From Advenella incenata (GTDB taxonomy: Bacteria > Pseudomonadota > Gammaproteobacteria > Burkholderiales > Burkholderiaceae_B): a stretch of 64,000 bases of DNA. Both the position numbers and the translations under genes were made by a program. Shown piece by piece: positions 1 through 8,436 of this stretch (the stretch's first letter is position 1; each line of letters begins with the position of its first letter). The stretch is taken from positions 310,001 through 374,000 of the forward strand of contig NZ_SHKO01000002.1 of the NCBI RefSeq assembly GCF_004217095.1, read 5' to 3'. A model generated the notes under the pieces. The model worked only from the letters and a program-made list of their open reading frames with translations, did not search any database and was not told where the DNA came from.

Positions 1-384
1 TTCGGCTTTTTGCGCTGTGGTTACGCGTCGGATAACAAGGCGGAAATTGATGCCTATCTGGACAGTGCGCGGTTCCAGCGCCGTATTTCCGAGAGCCTGA
101 AATTTCGTCGCGCCCAGTCCGAAGACGGTTATATGATCAAGGAAGTGCCTTCACAGACAGACGTCACTTTTGACGAGTTGCGCAAGAATCTGCCAGTGGG
201 TTCGGTCAACCAGGTTATCGACAAGCTGCTGGAAGAAATCAGCATCCTTAAGCCGAACCATATTGCCTTGCAAACGCAGTTGGGCGACTTCGATCAAAAA
301 ACCATGCTCAAGCAAATTGAACTGTGGGGTGACAGAATCATCCCGGCCATCAACAAGGAACTGGGTCTTCGGGCTGCTGCCTGA
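1..384 (+). CDS. C-terminal part of a luciferase-like (LLM class) flavin-dependent monooxygenase
   Basis: The reading frame is already open at base 1 and ends with TGA at 382-384, so only the last 127 residues are visible. The protein ends in the helical tail typical of bacterial luciferase-like oxidoreductases, with an ELWGDRIIPAI segment close to the terminus. Family members use reduced FMN supplied by a partner reductase to insert one oxygen atom from O2. The next gene, 20 bases downstream, is a flavin reductase, which fits a two-component monooxygenase. The N-terminal flavin-binding half lies outside the window, so substrate and subfamily cannot be judged. It heads a run of CoA-thioester enzymes and may catalyse the first oxidation of that pathway; that role is inference. 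Confidence 0.8.
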   Translation, partial: FGFLRCGYASDNKAEIDAYLDSARFQRRISESLKFRRAQSEDGYMIKEVPSQTDVTFDELRKNLPVGSVNQVIDKLLEEISILKPNHIALQTQLGDFDQKTMLKQIELWGDRIIPAINKELGLRAAA

Positions 385-404
385 CCGACCCGCAGGGGAC
401 CACC

Positions 405-1199
405 ATGCGCATTCATTTGACAAATACCGGTGCCATCACCGTGCTTGATGCTGCCGAGTTTCGCAAGCTTGACGTTCTGGTCGACCCGCTTGCGCCCGAA
501 AAGCTGGAACAAGCGATTTTGAAAATCGGTCGACGAGAAGATGACAATCATATCCGGCTGTCACCGGCGGTACTGCGGTTTCTGGCGGATCGGGCCGGCG
601 ATGCGCAATGGGAGTCCGGGTTTGCACAAATGATGGCTTATGCAACCAAGGCCGGTTGGGTGGATGAACACGGCGACGTGCGCGTGCATATCGAACGCAA
701 CGAAATTGACGAGGTCGTGACCGAAGTTGAATTCAAAGCCGCCATGCGTGCGCTGCCTGCGGGCATCAGCGCCGTGACAACCGGCAGCGGGCAACAGGTG
801 GCCGGGATCATCGTATCGAGTCTGACTTCGATTTCGGCCGAACCGCCACTGGTGGGTTTCTTTATCAATGAAAGTTCATCGATTGTGCCGGCGTTGCTGG
901 CCAATGGCCGTTTTGTCGCCAATGTGCTGGGCGAGGCGCATCGCGATGTAATGTCGGCTTTTCTGTGCGAAAAGCAAGGTCCCGCCCGATTTTCCAAGGG
1001 CGACTGGGGCAGCGGCCTGCATGACCAGCCGGTCCTGAACGATGCGCTGGCCAGCGTGGAGTGCGACATTGTCAACACCCAGGCGCTGGGCACCCATCGG
1101 ATGATCGTGGGCAAAATCCGCCGCTCGGTCAGCCGGCAAGCCAGCCCGATGATCAACTTCAATGCCGGCACGCACCGACTGGAGCCGCTACCGCTCTAG
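405..1199 (+). CDS. Flavin reductase-like protein with an extra N-terminal domain
   Basis: This 264-residue protein has a C-terminal flavin reductase-like FMN-binding domain from about residue 107. It is recognisable from FKAAMRALPAGISAVTT, GIIVSSLTSISAEPPLVGFFI and the late GTHRMIVGKI strand. Such proteins reduce FMN or FAD with NAD(P)H and pass the reduced flavin to a monooxygenase, here probably the luciferase-like protein encoded just upstream. The domain alone is usually about 160 residues. The first 105 residues are extra, charged and apparently soluble, and I do not recognise them. The start is the first ATG after the upstream stop, preceded by a purine-rich CAGGGGACC stretch. The 83-base gap to the next gene is compatible with one transcript. 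Confidence 0.82.
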   Translation: MRIHLTNTGAITVLDAAEFRKLDVLVDPLAPEKLEQAILKIGRREDDNHIRLSPAVLRFLADRAGDAQWESGFAQMMAYATKAGWVDEHGDVRVHIERNEIDEVVTEVEFKAAMRALPAGISAVTTGSGQQVAGIIVSSLTSISAEPPLVGFFINESSSIVPALLANGRFVANVLGEAHRDVMSAFLCEKQGPARFSKGDWGSGLHDQPVLNDALASVECDIVNTQALGTHRMIVGKIRRSVSRQASPMINFNAGTHRLEPLPL

Positions 1200-1282
1200 C
1201 TAATCCATTGTTGCCGGATTGACCAGGCAAAGCGGCCTGGCGCACTTGTCCGGCACGCAACACCCTTTCGAGACAAAACACC

Positions 1283-2053
1283 ATGACTGAAAAATTTGTT
1301 CATATCGACGTATCCGATTATGTTGCGCTGGTTACCATGGATCGCAAGCCGGTCAATGCGCTGAACCGCGAGATGCGACGCCAGCTCGTGTCGGCTTTTG
1401 ATGAGATATCGGCCCGCAGCGATGTGCGTTGCGCCGTTCTGACGGCTACGGGCACGGTTTTCTGCGCCGGTGCAGACCTCAAAGATCGTCCCGATGAAAA
1501 CATTGCCGGCGACTTCCTGGAACACAACCGCATTACCCGGGAAACCGGCAACGCGATACGCGAGTGCGCCAAACCGGTAATCGCCGCCGTCAATGGGACA
1601 GCGCTGGGGGCTGGCCTGGGCCTGGCAGCGGCCTGCGACATCCTTTATGCCTCTGAAAACGCAACTTTCGGTATGCCCGAAATCAATGTAGGGCTGGCAG
1701 GGGGCGCCTCCATGCTGCGTACGCTATTTGGCCGTTCCACGCTGCGCCGCATGTTCTATACCGGCCAGCGATTGACCGCGCATGAACTGCTGCGTCGCAA
1801 TGTCCTGGAAGATGTGCTCAAGCCGGAAGAACTGCTCCCGGTCACCATGGCGCTGGCGCATGAAATTGCCGCCAAGGCGCCGCTGGCTACCATTTACGCC
1901 AAGCGCGCCGCCAATATGGTCGATGTGATGCCGCAGCGTGACGCCTACCGTTTTGAGCAAGAGTTCACCATGCTGCTGGCCAAGACAGAAGATGCACGCG
2001 AAGCGCGCATGGCCTTTCTGGAAAAACGCGAACCCAAGTTCAAAGGCTGCTGA
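1283..2053 (+). CDS. Enoyl-CoA hydratase/isomerase family protein
   Basis: This 256-residue protein has the usual length of the crotonase family. The first oxyanion-hole segment is CAGADLKDR at about residues 63-71. The second is the AAVNGTALGAGLGLAAACDI stretch near residues 102-121, followed by FGMPEINVGLAGG, where hydratases carry a catalytic glutamate. Family members add water to, isomerise or cleave acyl-CoA thioesters in the cytoplasm. It sits between the flavin reductase and an acyl-CoA synthetase, with three bases to the next start, so the genes are surely co-transcribed. The exact reaction (hydratase, isomerase or C-C lyase) cannot be read from the sequence. Confidence 0.9.
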   Translation: MTEKFVHIDVSDYVALVTMDRKPVNALNREMRRQLVSAFDEISARSDVRCAVLTATGTVFCAGADLKDRPDENIAGDFLEHNRITRETGNAIRECAKPVIAAVNGTALGAGLGLAAACDILYASENATFGMPEINVGLAGGASMLRTLFGRSTLRRMFYTGQRLTAHELLRRNVLEDVLKPEELLPVTMALAHEIAAKAPLATIYAKRAANMVDVMPQRDAYRFEQEFTMLLAKTEDAREARMAFLEKREPKFKGC

Positions 2054-2056
2054 AAA

Positions 2057-4189
2057 ATGGATACATGCATTGCACCTGAGCCGGGCGCCGGAATGAATGC
2101 GTTCTTCATGGCCAAGGGGATCGCCATTGTTGGAGCGTCCAACGACATTACCAAGATCGGTGGGCGTCCCATTTATTTTTTGCGCAAGTACGGCTACGGG
2201 GGAACAATCTATCCAGTCAATCCGCGAGGTGGCACCATCCAGGGCCTGCCCGCCTATGCTTGCCTGGCCGATGTGCCGCAGGCGCCAGACATGGCGGTGC
2301 TGGCCGTTCCCGCCTCGGCAGCCGTGCAGGCGTTGCAGGACTGTGCCGACCGTGGGGTGAGGGGAGTGGTTGTGTTGTCGTCCGGGTTTGCAGAAGCGGG
2401 GCCCGAAGGCGCCGTGCTGCAGGCGCAAATGGTTGCCATTGCCCGAAAGCATGGCATGCGTTTGCTGGGCCCCAACTGCCTGGGCATAATCAGTGTGGCT
2501 CAAGGGGTGATCGGCTCATTCTCTATTATTCTTGAACAGAGCATGCCTTGCGCCGGCCATATGGGCATCGTGTCCCAGTCCGGAAATATCGGCAGCTATG
2601 TCGTCCAGAACGTCGCCCGCAAAGGCCTGGGGGTGAGTCACTTTATCGCTACCGGCAACGAGGCGGACATTGACGTTGCCGATGGCATTGCCGCACTGGC
2701 TGAAGATGCACAGACCCGCTTGATACTGTGCTGCATGGAAACCTGCCGCGATGCCGGCAGATTGACCCGGGCGCTGGACCTGGCACGGCAAAAGAACAAA
2801 CCGGTGGTGGTGCTGAAAATTGGCTCCACTGAGCAGGGGCAGGCGGCTGCCGCATCGCATACCGGCGCGCTGGCCAGTTCAGATGCGGTCATTGACGCCG
2901 TGTTCCGGCGCTACGGCGCCTTGCGGGTCGACTCCATCGAAGCATTGATGGAACTGGGACACGCCGCCTCCATTCTGCTGCCGGGCGGCCTGCCAAAAGG
3001 AAACCGGATTACCGTGCTGGCGGCCTCTGGCGGATTTGGCATCATGATGGCCGATGCCACCGTCAAAGCCGGGCTCGCGCTGAGCACGCTGGAGCAATCT
3101 ACCAAGGACCGGATCCGGCAGGTGCTGCCGCTGGCCGGCGTCAACAATCCCGTTGACGCCACCGCCCAGGTATCGGCGCGCCCCGAAGTCCTGTTTGGCA
3201 TGTTGTCGGCGCTGATGGAAGATGACAGCGCTGACGTTACCCAGATCTTTCTGTCGCTGGCGCTTTACAACCCCCGTTTGCGCAGTGTGTACATGGAAGC
3301 GCTGCGCAACATCCGCGCATCCTACCCGGACCGTCTGCTGGTCGTTACCAGCCAGGGCCCCGCTGACGCAGTCAAGGAAATTAATGCGCTGGGCATTCCT
3401 GTATTTGCGGGCATTGACGCGACGGCCCACGGACTGGCCGGTCTGATCCGCATGGCGCAACTGGCCCGCCTGGGTGCGGCACCGCGTTACCAGGATATTG
3501 TCGAGTCGCTGGAAGAGGGTGCCTTTCGCAACGAATATACCGCCAAGAAAGCCCTGGCCGCGGCCGGCATTGCCGTGCAGGATGAAACCGTGGCTGCCAG
3601 TGCAGACGAAGCGGTACTAGCGGCGTGCCGCATGGGTTTTCCAGTTGTCCTTAAAATTGCCTCCGCAGATATCGCCCACAAAACCGAGATCGGCGGCGTC
3701 GTCCTCAATCTTGGCGATGAGCAGGCGGTGCGCGCCGCCTACGGACAAATCATGCAGGCAGCGGCCACACATGCGCCTGCAGCCAGACTCGACGGCATTC
3801 TGGTCACGCCGATGGCCAAAGACGGCATCGAACTGATCATGGGCGTTTCAAGAGATCCGGTTTTTGGCCCGGTCGTGATGGTGGGCACAGGCGGCATCTA
3901 TGCTGAAATCTTGCAGGACGTTGCCGTGCAGACCGCCCCGATTTCCGAAGACGAAGCACACGCAATGATACGATCACTCAAACTGTTCCCGATCCTGGAT
4001 GGCGCCCGTGGACAACCGAAGGCCGATGTACCGGCGGCGGCGCAGACGCTGGCACGGCTGTCACAGTTTGCCTGCCGCTACGCACGCAATGTGGCCGAGA
4101 TCGATATGAACCCGGTACGCATCCTTCCCGAAGGGCAGGGGGCGGTCGTGCTCGATGCACTTCTGATTCCGACCAACCACGCAGTATGA
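2057..4189 (+). CDS. ADP-forming acyl-CoA synthetase (fused alpha-beta, acetate--CoA ligase family)
   Basis: The 710-residue protein joins both halves of the nucleoside-diphosphate-forming acyl-CoA synthetases. The N-terminal CoA-binding domain contains IAIVGASNDITKIGG and YPVNPRG. The succinyl-CoA-ligase-like part contains LLGPNCLGI, SQSGNIGSYV and ASHTGALASSD. From about residue 490 a C-terminal ATP-grasp domain follows, with FPVVLKIASADIAHKTEIGGV. The enzyme would convert a free acid to its CoA ester using ATP, releasing ADP and phosphate. The acid is unknown. A second ATG 36 bases downstream (2093) could be the true start, because recognisable homology begins after it. The stop overlaps the following ATG in an ATGA arrangement, showing translational coupling to the acyl-CoA dehydrogenase. 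Confidence 0.9.
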   Translation: MDTCIAPEPGAGMNAFFMAKGIAIVGASNDITKIGGRPIYFLRKYGYGGTIYPVNPRGGTIQGLPAYACLADVPQAPDMAVLAVPASAAVQALQDCADRGVRGVVVLSSGFAEAGPEGAVLQAQMVAIARKHGMRLLGPNCLGIISVAQGVIGSFSIILEQSMPCAGHMGIVSQSGNIGSYVVQNVARKGLGVSHFIATGNEADIDVADGIAALAEDAQTRLILCCMETCRDAGRLTRALDLARQKNKPVVVLKIGSTEQGQAAAASHTGALASSDAVIDAVFRRYGALRVDSIEALMELGHAASILLPGGLPKGNRITVLAASGGFGIMMADATVKAGLALSTLEQSTKDRIRQVLPLAGVNNPVDATAQVSARPEVLFGMLSALMEDDSADVTQIFLSLALYNPRLRSVYMEALRNIRASYPDRLLVVTSQGPADAVKEINALGIPVFAGIDATAHGLAGLIRMAQLARLGAAPRYQDIVESLEEGAFRNEYTAKKALAAAGIAVQDETVAASADEAVLAACRMGFPVVLKIASADIAHKTEIGGVVLNLGDEQAVRAAYGQIMQAAATHAPAARLDGILVTPMAKDGIELIMGVSRDPVFGPVVMVGTGGIYAEILQDVAVQTAPISEDEAHAMIRSLKLFPILDGARGQPKADVPAAAQTLARLSQFACRYARNVAEIDMNPVRILPEGQGAVVLDALLIPTNHAV

Positions 4190-5409
4190 CACTTTCGAGA
4201 TCAAGCATGGATTTTCACGCCAACCCGCTGACCACTCAGCCTGCTATCGCACCTGACGCCTATCGTGCACATGCCCGCGACTGGCTGAAAAATAACCTGC
4301 CCGCGCATATGCGGGCGGACAGCCTGGATTACCGCAGCCCGACGCTGGAGGAATCGAGCCAATGGGAAGCCGCCATGTATCGCGCCGGCCTGGCCGGGAT
4401 GACCTGGCCGGTGGAGTACGGCGGCCATGGGCTCACCCTGCGTGAACACCTGGCGGTCAACAAGGAAATCGGCGCGCTGGCCATGCCCGAGAGCGTCAGC
4501 TCTATCGGCAAGGAACTGGCTGGCCCGATCATTATGACTGTTGGTACAGAAGACCAGAAACAGACGTTCCTGCCCGCAATTTTGCAAATGCAGAACTACT
4601 GGTGCCAGGGCTTTTCGGAACCCGATGCCGGTTCCGACCTGGTGCGGTTACGGACCCGCGCCACGCAAGAGGGCGACCAATGGCGGATCAACGGCCAGAA
4701 AATCTGGACCAGCGGCGCGGCCAAGGCGCATTACTGCCTTTTGCTGACGCGCACCGGCACGGTGGCTGACAAACATCGTGGCCTGCTCATGTTTGCTGTG
4801 CCCATGGATACGCCAGGTATTCGTGTCGTGCCAATCCGCTCCATTGACAACAAAGAATCGTTCGCTGAGGTTTTTTTCGATGATGTCATGGTTCCCGACA
4901 GTGCTCGCCTGGGTGCACCCGATGAAGGCTGGAACGCCGCCATTCGCGTGTTGTCCATTGAACGCGCCACCAATCGCATGTACCGTCCGTGGCGGTTCGA
5001 GTGTGAGTTGCGCCAACTGGTTCAGGCGTGTCAATCAGATGCGCACCTTTGCGGGCGATTAGCAGAGAGCTACTATCAGCGCCGCATTGGCCAACTTGTG
5101 TGTGAAATCGACGCGCTCAAGGGGCTGGTGGAGCAATCGGTCGACCAGTTGCTTGCCGGAGCGGCTATTGGTGCGCGAGGTTCGCTGACCAAACTGTTCT
5201 GGTCGGAATGCCACCAGGCATTCATGGCACTGGCGCAGGAAATCGTCTCCCAGGTTGGGCCGTCTTCAAGCCCGCTGGCGCAGCGCGCACGCCAGCATTT
5301 TTGCACTGCCTATCTGTTCTCACATGCCGAGACCATCTACGCGGGCACCACCGAAGTGCAACTGGACATCATCGCCCAGCGTATTATGCAACTGCCAAAG
5401 GATATCTGA
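4186..5409 (+). CDS. Acyl-CoA dehydrogenase, large subunit-like
   Basis: This 407-residue protein has full acyl-CoA dehydrogenase length. It shows the flavin-binding GFSEPDAGSDL motif near residue 140, the INGQKIWTSGA strand, and a C-terminal YAGTTEVQLDIIAQRI segment where the adenine end of FAD binds. It removes two hydrogens from an acyl-CoA and passes electrons to electron-transfer flavoprotein. The start overlaps the upstream stop (ATGA); an in-frame ATG at 4207 is an alternative. A second, shorter dehydrogenase follows after two bases. Such pairs often form heteromeric enzymes for branched or ring-containing acyl-CoAs, so the two products may act together. Confidence 0.9.
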   Translation: MTLSRSSMDFHANPLTTQPAIAPDAYRAHARDWLKNNLPAHMRADSLDYRSPTLEESSQWEAAMYRAGLAGMTWPVEYGGHGLTLREHLAVNKEIGALAMPESVSSIGKELAGPIIMTVGTEDQKQTFLPAILQMQNYWCQGFSEPDAGSDLVRLRTRATQEGDQWRINGQKIWTSGAAKAHYCLLLTRTGTVADKHRGLLMFAVPMDTPGIRVVPIRSIDNKESFAEVFFDDVMVPDSARLGAPDEGWNAAIRVLSIERATNRMYRPWRFECELRQLVQACQSDAHLCGRLAESYYQRRIGQLVCEIDALKGLVEQSVDQLLAGAAIGARGSLTKLFWSECHQAFMALAQEIVSQVGPSSSPLAQRARQHFCTAYLFSHAETIYAGTTEVQLDIIAQRIMQLPKDI

Positions 5410-5411
5410 TC

Positions 5412-6371
5412 ATGAGTCATCAGGAAGAAAGTTTGCGCCCCGAAGAATTCGCAGAAGCGGCCGCCGCTGCAGTCAGTGACGTGCTGGGTCGCGAGGTGCG
5501 CGACACAGCCACCGTACTGGCTGCTGCCGGCTTGTTCGGTGTGTGCGCCCAGGAAAACCGAGGTGGCCTGGGCCTGGGTCTGGCATTCGGCGTACCGGTA
5601 TGCGAGGCTGCCGGCTCCCTGCAATTGCATTTTCCTTTGGTGCAGCAGATGGTGCTGGCAAAGGCATTTGGCGATAGCGACATTGCACAGGCTCTGGTGG
5701 CCGGCGAGAAAATCGCCACCATTGCCTGGCAAGGCAGTCTGACAGAAAAATCCGCAAGCCATGCCAGTTATGCTGACGCGTGCGACTGGATTCTGGTGGC
5801 CGATGAAACGGGCGCAAGCCTGCTCGAAACCGCCTCGCTGCGTTTGCAGGCTAACGGTACGATGGATCCCGAGTACCCGCAATTTGACGTTGATCTGGCG
5901 AGCGCCGTAGTCAAGGCGCGCCTGTCGGCAGACGCGTTTGCTACATTGAAGGATGATGCACTGGTCCTGAGTGCCGGTTTTATCAACGGTCTGAGCGCCG
6001 AGGCCTTGACGCGAACAGCGCAATATACGTCCACGCGGGTACAGTTTGCACGCCCGCTGTCGGCCAAACAGGTAGTGCGCCATACCCTGGCGCGCATGCA
6101 ACTGCTGCACGAGACGTCGACAGCCGCACTGCGCCGCGCATTGCTCACCAATGAATTCGGTGCGTCACGCGATGTGGCCCCGGCATTTTCGGGCGCGTTG
6201 GGCAATGCCGTTTTTATTATCGAAAAAGCCATTCACCTGCACGGTGGCATGGGGTTCACCTGGGAGCTTCCCTTGCATTACTCCCTCAGGGAAGTGCGCA
6301 AGATCGAAGCCGCTTTCAATAACGGGCGCAGACTGGAAAGTCTGGGTGCACAGTTCATCGCAACGGTATAA
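5412..6371 (+). CDS. Acyl-CoA dehydrogenase-like protein, short partner subunit
   Basis: I take the ATG at 5412, two bases after the previous stop. The frame is open further upstream, but that part overlaps the preceding gene. The product is 319 residues, clearly shorter than a stand-alone dehydrogenase (about 380). The C-terminal four-helix domain is well kept, with ARPLSAKQVVRHTLARMQ and the hallmark HLHGGMGFTWE followed by HYSLREVRKIEAAF. The N-terminal half is compressed and lacks an obvious copy of the EPxAGSD flavin motif seen in its neighbour. This is the pattern of heteromeric acyl-CoA dehydrogenases in which one subunit is degenerate. Pairing with the gene at 4186-5409 is inferred. 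Confidence 0.85.
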   Translation: MSHQEESLRPEEFAEAAAAAVSDVLGREVRDTATVLAAAGLFGVCAQENRGGLGLGLAFGVPVCEAAGSLQLHFPLVQQMVLAKAFGDSDIAQALVAGEKIATIAWQGSLTEKSASHASYADACDWILVADETGASLLETASLRLQANGTMDPEYPQFDVDLASAVVKARLSADAFATLKDDALVLSAGFINGLSAEALTRTAQYTSTRVQFARPLSAKQVVRHTLARMQLLHETSTAALRRALLTNEFGASRDVAPAFSGALGNAVFIIEKAIHLHGGMGFTWELPLHYSLREVRKIEAAFNNGRRLESLGAQFIATV

Positions 6372-6383
6372 GGAATCAAAGCA

Positions 6384-7142
6384 ATGCAACAGGATATGGC
6401 GGGCCGCGTGGCCCTGATCACCGGCGCGGGTAACGGCATCGGCAAGGAAACGGCGAAACAGATGGCTGCCCGGGGCGCTATTGTCGGTGTCAACGATCTG
6501 AAGGAAGAATTTGTCAGCGCCACTGTGCAGGAGATCACGCAGGCGGGCGGCAAGGCCTTTGACGTGGTGCAGAACATGGCCACCCGCGAAGGGGTGGCCG
6601 CTGCCGTCGCCCAGGCGCATCGGCATATGGGTCGCCTGGATATCATGGTGAACAACGCCGCCTGGGTGCGCTATCAGGCGGTGCCCGATATCATGCCGGA
6701 AACCGTGGATCGCATGATTGACATCGGTTTCAAATCCGTGATTTGGGGGCTGCAGGCGGCCGTCGAGGTCATGGATCCCGACAGGGGAGGCGTGATCGTC
6801 AATGTGGCCTCTACCGCGGCCCTGCGCTCGGCCGCCAATTCAGTGGTGTATTCCGGCATCAAGTCCGGCGTTCTGGGTATCACTCGTGCAGCGGCGGCAG
6901 AACTGGGAGCGCGTCATATCCGCGTGAACGCCGTCTGCCCTTCGGCGGTACCCACGGAAGGCACGCAACGCAACCGCAACGCAGAACGGGATGCCAATCG
7001 CGTCGCACGTACCCCGCTGGGGCGACTGGGCACGGTGACCGACATTGCCAGGGGAATTTGCTTTCTGGCCAGCGAAGAAGCCGGTTTCATCACAGGGCAG
7101 GCGCTGGTTGTCGACGGCGGCATCACCTTTACGAATATCTGA
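6384..7142 (+). CDS. Short-chain dehydrogenase/reductase (SDR family)
   Basis: A 252-residue classical SDR. The cofactor motif TGAGNGIG lies at residues 13-20, the NNAA motif at 90-93, catalytic Ser about 143, and the YSGIK catalytic tyrosine and lysine at 156 and 160. These enzymes oxidise or reduce alcohols and ketones with NAD(P)(H). In this operon a likely substrate is a 3-hydroxyacyl-CoA produced by the hydratase, but that is inference. The start is 12 bases after the previous stop, with AAGGAATC in front as ribosome binding site. It ends 16 bases before a second SDR. Confidence 0.9.
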   Translation: MQQDMAGRVALITGAGNGIGKETAKQMAARGAIVGVNDLKEEFVSATVQEITQAGGKAFDVVQNMATREGVAAAVAQAHRHMGRLDIMVNNAAWVRYQAVPDIMPETVDRMIDIGFKSVIWGLQAAVEVMDPDRGGVIVNVASTAALRSAANSVVYSGIKSGVLGITRAAAAELGARHIRVNAVCPSAVPTEGTQRNRNAERDANRVARTPLGRLGTVTDIARGICFLASEEAGFITGQALVVDGGITFTNI

Positions 7143-7158
7143 CCAGCAAGCGAACGCA

Positions 7159-8385
7159 ATGCCCACCATACTCATTACCGGCGCCGCTTCCGGCATTGGC
7201 CGGGCCAGCGCGATGCTGTTTGCCAGCCGGGGCTGGCGCTGCGTGCTGGTCGATTGCAATGCTACGGCACTTGCCCAATTGATGCAAATGCTTAGCGCGG
7301 CAAAAGGCGTTGCGGGTGTCCAGCATCTGGTGCGCACGGTCGATCTGACGCAGGCAACGCAGATACAGTCCCTGGCAGACGCCTCCCTTGTCCTGGATGC
7401 CATTATCAATAACGCCGGCATGTCCGATACCAGCGGTCTGCCACTGGTCGATCAGGATGCGACACAACTGGACCGTCTGGCCGCACTGAACCTGCGTGCG
7501 CCCGCCCTGGTGGTCCAGGCATTACTCCCGCAACTTGCGTCGGGCGCCCGTGTCGTCAATGTGGCTTCAGGCGCCGCATTGCGCGCCATTCCCTGGCGCG
7601 GCGCGTACAGCGCCACCAAAGCCGGCTTGCTTGCACAAACACAGGCGCTGGCTGCTGCCCGACCTGATCTTGCCGTCAGTGTGCTGTGCCCGGGGTTTGT
7701 ACGCACCGAATTGGTGGCTGAACTGATCGACATCGGTCGTCTTCAGCCGGCCGACATCGTGGCAAAAATTCCGCTGGGCCGCATGGCAGACCCACAGGAA
7801 ATGGCCGAAGCCCTGTTTTTCCTCGCATCGGAAGCGGCAGCCCCGCTTAGCGGAGAGCGATTCAGCCTGGATGGCGGTTCATCCGTATTCGGTGGCAGCA
7901 CGCCTTTCAAAGCCGCCGAGCGCCTCCCGCTGCCGTCCGATAGCCCTGTGGCGTTTCGGCTTGCCGGCAACCCGGCTGCGCCCTGGACCGCGGCACTGGC
8001 TGTTGATGACGCGACCAGTGCACCAGGGCAATACACCGCCACCCTTGATTTTTCTTGCCTGCACGCCCAAGCTGGCCAGATGCTGCACACCGTTCATGAA
8101 GCGGCACGGCGCTATGCCAGCCAGAACGTAGCGCATAGCAGCCTGACCGTGCTCCTGCCTGCACAAGATCAGGCTGTCAGTTGGCAGCAGGCAGGGGACA
8201 TGGCCGCTGCGCGCATGCTGATCGCCACCCTGGCGTGTGAACTGGGTCCACGTGCCATGCGCGTCAATGCCATTGAAATGGATCCGGCTGTTTGTCCCTC
8301 TGAACTGGCTCCGCTACTGCTGTTTGTGGCGGGCGCCCGCGCCCAGTTTCTGACGGGGCAGACCATTCGGGCGCATGCCACCTGA
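7159..8385 (+). CDS. Double SDR protein: intact N-terminal SDR fused to a degenerate SDR-like half
   Basis: Starting at the ATG at 7159, the product is 408 residues, far longer than a classical SDR (about 250). Residues 1-250 are a normal SDR: TGAASGIG at 7-14, NNAG at 84-87, Ser137, and YSATK with Tyr150 and Lys154. Residues 265-408 look like the second half of another SDR. They contain AARMLIATLACELGPRAMRVNAIEMDP and end in LLLFVAGARAQFLTGQTIRAH, matching the usual helix, VNAI strand and C-terminal FLTGQ segment. This half has no cofactor motif and no Tyr-x3-Lys. It may help dimerisation or regulate the active half. Upstream codons in the same frame overlap the previous gene and are not likely to be used. 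Confidence 0.8.
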   Translation: MPTILITGAASGIGRASAMLFASRGWRCVLVDCNATALAQLMQMLSAAKGVAGVQHLVRTVDLTQATQIQSLADASLVLDAIINNAGMSDTSGLPLVDQDATQLDRLAALNLRAPALVVQALLPQLASGARVVNVASGAALRAIPWRGAYSATKAGLLAQTQALAAARPDLAVSVLCPGFVRTELVAELIDIGRLQPADIVAKIPLGRMADPQEMAEALFFLASEAAAPLSGERFSLDGGSSVFGGSTPFKAAERLPLPSDSPVAFRLAGNPAAPWTAALAVDDATSAPGQYTATLDFSCLHAQAGQMLHTVHEAARRYASQNVAHSSLTVLLPAQDQAVSWQQAGDMAAARMLIATLACELGPRAMRVNAIEMDPAVCPSELAPLLLFVAGARAQFLTGQTIRAHAT

Positions 8386-8436
8386 TGGTGGTCGCCCTTG
8401 CCCCATCGCCACGAATACGAACACGAGCAACGCATC

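Noticed and set aside
5208-5411. N-terminal extension of the second acyl-CoA dehydrogenase
   Set aside because: It lies entirely inside the preceding dehydrogenase gene, and the added residues do not resemble the family; the ATG at 5412 is better placed.
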